From positions 70,930 to 134,929 of the forward strand of contig JAIXYN010000006.1 in the NCBI GenBank assembly GCA_027490195.1: DNA of 64,000 bases, read 5' to 3'. Positions within the stretch are counted from its first letter, which is position 1. Each line of letters begins with the position of its first letter. The position numbers and the translations under genes were made by a program. This document shows positions 61,459 through 64,000 of this stretch, one piece after another. Origin of the DNA: Verrucomicrobiaceae bacterium (lineage in GTDB: Bacteria; Verrucomicrobiota; Verrucomicrobiia; Verrucomicrobiales; Verrucomicrobiaceae). The notes below the pieces were generated by a model. That model saw nothing but the letters and a program-made list of their open reading frames with translations, did not search any database and was not told the DNA's origin.

Positions 61459-61746
61459 GTGCCGAAGAAAAAGAAAAAGCCCGCCGCCAAAGCCAACCGA
61501 GTCAAAAAGTGGCACCTGTATGTCCTGCTCTGCAAAGACGGGACACTTTACTGCGGCATCACGAACGACCTTGAGCGGCGGATTTCACAGCACAATGCTG
61601 GCAAAGGGGCCCGCTACACACGAGGTCGGGGTCCAGTGAGCCTGCAGCGCTCCTGGCCGCAAAAGAACAAATCGGCGGCCTTAAGAGCTGAAATTTCTTT
61701 CAAGAAACTTAGCCGTTCTGGCAAAGAGTCGTATCTAGCAGCTTAA
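61459..61746 (+). CDS. GIY-YIG domain protein (UPF0213-like)
   Basis: The 95-residue protein has a basic N-terminus (MPKKKKKPAAKANRVKKW) then HLYVLLCKDGTLYCGITNDL, ERRISQHNAGKGARYTRGRG and a C-terminal helix. This is the single-domain GIY-YIG nuclease fold of the YhbQ/UPF0213 type, with Tyr-Val-Leu and Tyr-Cys-Gly replacing the strict GIY and YIG words. The start is a GTG at 61459, 29 bases after the DUF1501 stop. Confidence 0.92.
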   Translation: MPKKKKKPAAKANRVKKWHLYVLLCKDGTLYCGITNDLERRISQHNAGKGARYTRGRGPVSLQRSWPQKNKSAALRAEISFKKLSRSGKESYLAA

Positions 61747-61824
61747 AGTGACATTACGCAGCAGAAATGTGCGTTTTGCGAAGGGTTTCTGAGACAGAAC
61801 GACATTCTTGTGGTACCGGAATAG

Positions 61825-62172
61825 ATGGTCACCACAAAAGCAGTCACGAAAAAAGCGCCTTTCTCCCGCCGGGTAGTTGATCACGTCACCGATGAATTGG
61901 TGAACGTTCTTTCTTCCGGCGAAACCTTTGAGTTTAAAGCCCTCTTTTCGAAAGTATTTGAAGGGTTGAAGCTGAAAAACGCGGTCAGCGGTGGCGAAGA
62001 GATGCTGCGCCTCCGTTCGTATGAGAAGATTCTCAAGCTGACCAACTGCGGTCTCGTGAAGAAAGTGGGCAAGACCTACCGCGCCCTCGAAGGGATTGAA
62101 TCCGCCTCCAGCGCCCATCGTCTGGCACGTCTGGATTCCGCCATCCTTGCAGCAGCGCAGGCCAAGGCCTGA
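61825..62172 (+). CDS. Small hypothetical protein, 115 residues
   Basis: The basic alpha-helical protein (RRVVDHVTDELVNVLSSGE, ALFSKVFEGLKLKNAVSGGE, LRSYEKILKLTNCGLVKKVG) might be a small DNA- or RNA-binding protein. Codon use is like the housekeeping genes and a terminator follows its stop, which both support it. No family recognised. Confidence 0.83.
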   Translation: MVTTKAVTKKAPFSRRVVDHVTDELVNVLSSGETFEFKALFSKVFEGLKLKNAVSGGEEMLRLRSYEKILKLTNCGLVKKVGKTYRALEGIESASSAHRLARLDSAILAAAQAKA

Positions 62173-62199
62173 GTTGTTGATCAGACATTGTTTTAGCGA

Positions 62200-62238
62200 A
62201 ACGGCACGGTGTACCTTTTGAGGTTGCCGTGCCGTTTT
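62200..62238 (+). terminator. Rho-independent terminator
   Basis: AACGGCACGG and CCGTGCCGTT form a 10-bp stem around a 17-base loop, followed by TT, 28 bases past the stop of the small gene at 61825. Confidence 0.8.
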
Positions 62239-62416
62239 GCGTTGGTGGCTGTGCCTGGGGCAGGAGTGTTTGCCGCATGCATTGAAACGCGGGATCTTGG
62301 TTGGAATCTCCGAAACTGGGGGCCTCCATGGCAAACCTTGATGCTTCACTTCGGGGCTTTAAGATGGTTGGGCCACTTGAATTTATTTTCATGTGCAGTC
62401 ACGGGCCAAAGCAGCG

Positions 62417-64000
62417 CTATTGCAATAGGAAGGCGGCAACGATTTGCTTGGCTTCATCGGCATAGACGAAACTGCCGCTGACTTGGAGGCCGTGATTGCC
62501 GCCGATGAGTTTGTAGTGGATGAGTTGGCCGCTGCGGTAGGTGTATTTCACAAAGGGGGCCGAGTAGCCGTTTGTGCCGTTGCCAGGGATACCGGCGGCA
62601 TCGGCCTGTTGCGGTCCGGTTTCACCCATCGCCTGCGCAAAGCGATAGATGCTCTCTTGGGCGGAGATGAAGGTGCCTATGACGCTCGCTCCGCCGGTGT
62701 AAGGGATCAGGGGATCGAAAGTGCCGTTGATGCTGATGATGCGGCGACGTTTGGCAGGCGCGATGGTCTGGTCGTAGGCATTGCTGCCTGTGGCATTGAA
62801 CCAAAAGGAGCTGTCGTGATACATCTTGGCAAGCATTTGGGAGACCTGGCAGCCAGCATTTTGAAAAGCGGCACCATCGAGTTCAATGAGCAGGCGGTTC
62901 GTCATGCCGGAGCCGTTGGAGTTGCCGAAGATGGAGATCTTGCCGGCATCCACGTTGTCGTAGGTCTTCAGTAGTGCGATGAGGTCGCGGATGAAGGCGA
63001 CATCGGGTGCTTGGGAGGCTTCGCCATCGACATTCCAACTGTTGAGGTAGCCATCCGGTGCCACGCGGATGGCGGTGCTGACATGCGGATTGAGCGCACC
63101 GATGGTGCCAGCGCCCGTCCCTCCATTGCCATGAAGCAGGATGATAACGGGGTGCGGCCCTGCGCCTGCGGGGACCTGGACGACGGCGGTGCGAGCGTAA
63201 CCGCCCGGCTGCTGTGCCCAGGTTTGTGTGATGCTGAGGGTGGTGTTGGCGAGGTTTCCATTCGGCGTGAGCACCGTCTTGGCGCGATAAAATTTCCTCG
63301 GCACGCTCGGGGCGTGGGTGAACTCGTCCGTGTAGGTGATGGAGCCGCCGGTGCCGGAAAGCGTGGCCAGCGGCGTCCATGAAAGCAGATCCGTGGAACT
63401 CTGGATCTCGGAGCTTTCGCCCGCGATGCTATCGAAGGTGAAAAACGGATGCCCACTGCTATCAATGCCTGCATTCGTCACCTTCGCTGCTGCATTGCCA
63501 CCACCAGGGAGGACACCGCCACCGCCGGTCACGGTGAGGAGCAATTGGTTGATGATGAAACGCGAGTTCAAGGCCGTGCCGCTGGTCGGCCCGACCGCCG
63601 TGATCTTCACGCTGGCGAGATTCGGCACGGAGATCGCAAAGGGTGTGGTATTGAACGAGCCGCTGCTGACGGAGGTGGTGCCGTCGAAGATGGCGTATTG
63701 CTTTTCCGTGGTGCCGATGGAGCGGGTGCCGATGCCGGAAATCCGCAGCGACTGCCCGACGGCAAGGCCGGTGACATTGCTCAAGGTAAAAACAAGCGAC
63801 TCATCATCATCGGCGATGAGATTGTTTCGATTGTCGATCTCGACCGCGCTGCCGCCCGATACACCGATGCCGTCGTTGTGATTCGTCACCGTCAGCGCGG
63901 GCGTGGCGACGCTCGTCGCGGTGATGGTGAGATCAAAGCTGATGCCCGCGCTGAGGCCCGAGACATTCGGACTCGCAGAACTCAACCCTGTGACGGAGCC
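62417..64000 (-). CDS. Secreted esterase, PHB-depolymerase-like (5' end missing)
   Basis: The frame stays open to the right edge, so the N-terminus lies beyond the window. The visible 527 residues are a beta-rich upstream part (DGIGVSGGSAVEIDN, LVFTLSNVTGLAVGQ), a linker with INYTDE-like repeats (SSTDLLSWTPLATLSGTGGS) and a C-terminal alpha/beta hydrolase. IILLHGNGGTG is the oxyanion region, GNSNGSGM gives the catalytic Ser, INGTFDPLIPY the acid and GGNHGL the His. It is probably exported and acts on an ester polymer. The beta part may be cell-surface. Confidence 0.88.
   Translation of the reverse strand, partial: GSVTGLSSASPNVSGLSAGISFDLTITATSVATPALTVTNHNDGIGVSGGSAVEIDNRNNLIADDDESLVFTLSNVTGLAVGQSLRISGIGTRSIGTTEKQYAIFDGTTSVSSGSFNTTPFAISVPNLASVKITAVGPTSGTALNSRFIINQLLLTVTGGGGVLPGGGNAAAKVTNAGIDSSGHPFFTFDSIAGESSEIQSSTDLLSWTPLATLSGTGGSITYTDEFTHAPSVPRKFYRAKTVLTPNGNLANTTLSITQTWAQQPGGYARTAVVQVPAGAGPHPVIILLHGNGGTGAGTIGALNPHVSTAIRVAPDGYLNSWNVDGEASQAPDVAFIRDLIALLKTYDNVDAGKISIFGNSNGSGMTNRLLIELDGAAFQNAGCQVSQMLAKMYHDSSFWFNATGSNAYDQTIAPAKRRRIISINGTFDPLIPYTGGASVIGTFISAQESIYRFAQAMGETGPQQADAAGIPGNGTNGYSAPFVKYTYRSGQLIHYKLIGGNHGLQVSGSFVYADEAKQIVAAFLLQ

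Noticed and set aside
1-64000. tRNA, rRNA, phage or integrative element genes
   Set aside because: No cloverleaf, rRNA core sequence, integrase, transposase or phage structural motif was seen anywhere in the window.

Overview
The window reads as chromosomal DNA of a GC-rich (about 60%) member of the Verrucomicrobiota, probably close to Verrucomicrobium or Prosthecobacter; the genus is a guess from gene content. The clues are a Tat-exported DUF1501 protein, very large secreted proteins that join DUF1080 or DUF6797 modules to a C-terminal c-type haem domain, a PL6 polysaccharide lyase, few Shine-Dalgarno sequences, short operons that often change strand, and intergenic spaces full of dispersed hairpin repeats. 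I see no rRNA, tRNA, CRISPR array, phage or intact transposase.

Layout. 1-8.5 kb: DUF1015, tilS, a cobA-hemD fusion, a membrane protein, a prokaryotic ionotropic-glutamate-receptor-like protein and ygfZ, separated by long repeat-rich gaps. 9-14.3 kb: secreted proteins (a Ca-binding-like acidic protein, an acetyl xylan esterase-like hydrolase, a phosphodiester-glycosidase-like protein), DUF2726 and SMP-30. 14.2-16.6 kb: an overlapping minus-strand chain thiL - small membrane protein - tsaE - tsaB - SMP-30. 17-23 kb: a Mn-type superoxide dismutase, duplicated small lipoproteins, and an adenylate cyclase. 23-35 kb: uvrC, membrane proteins, DUF2237, PL6 lyase, a VOC protein, a DUF2199 lipoprotein, an ABCG-like fusion transporter with a degenerate ATPase, two AT-rich secreted unknowns and a GcvH-like protein. 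35-48 kb: the DUF1080/dehydrogenase/cytochrome protein, nspC, KDG kinase plus a 2-hydroxyacid dehydrogenase, a serine hydrolase and a DUF6797/cytochrome protein. 48-64 kb: ruvA, htpG, a YidB-like protein, an ABC permease, an MsbA-like exporter with a large secreted partner, an alcohol dehydrogenase, a Tat-exported dimethylformamidase-like protein divergent from DUF1501, a GIY-YIG protein, a small unknown protein, and an esterase that runs off the right edge.

Functional threads. Many products are exported and suited to breaking down polysaccharides and sugar acids (PL6, AXE1-like, SMP-30, KDG kinase, 2-hydroxyacid dehydrogenase, DUF1080/DUF6797 cytochromes, DUF1501, the terminal esterase). Housekeeping functions (TilS, TsaB/TsaE, ThiL, UvrC, RuvA, HtpG, CobA-HemD) are interspersed.

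The most unusual feature is intergenic. At least six families of short hairpins recur across the window. Several keep their loop and flanks while both stem arms change together, and there are two 171-bp near-palindromic MITE-like elements about 96% identical to each other. I could not run searches, so family names rest on motif recognition.
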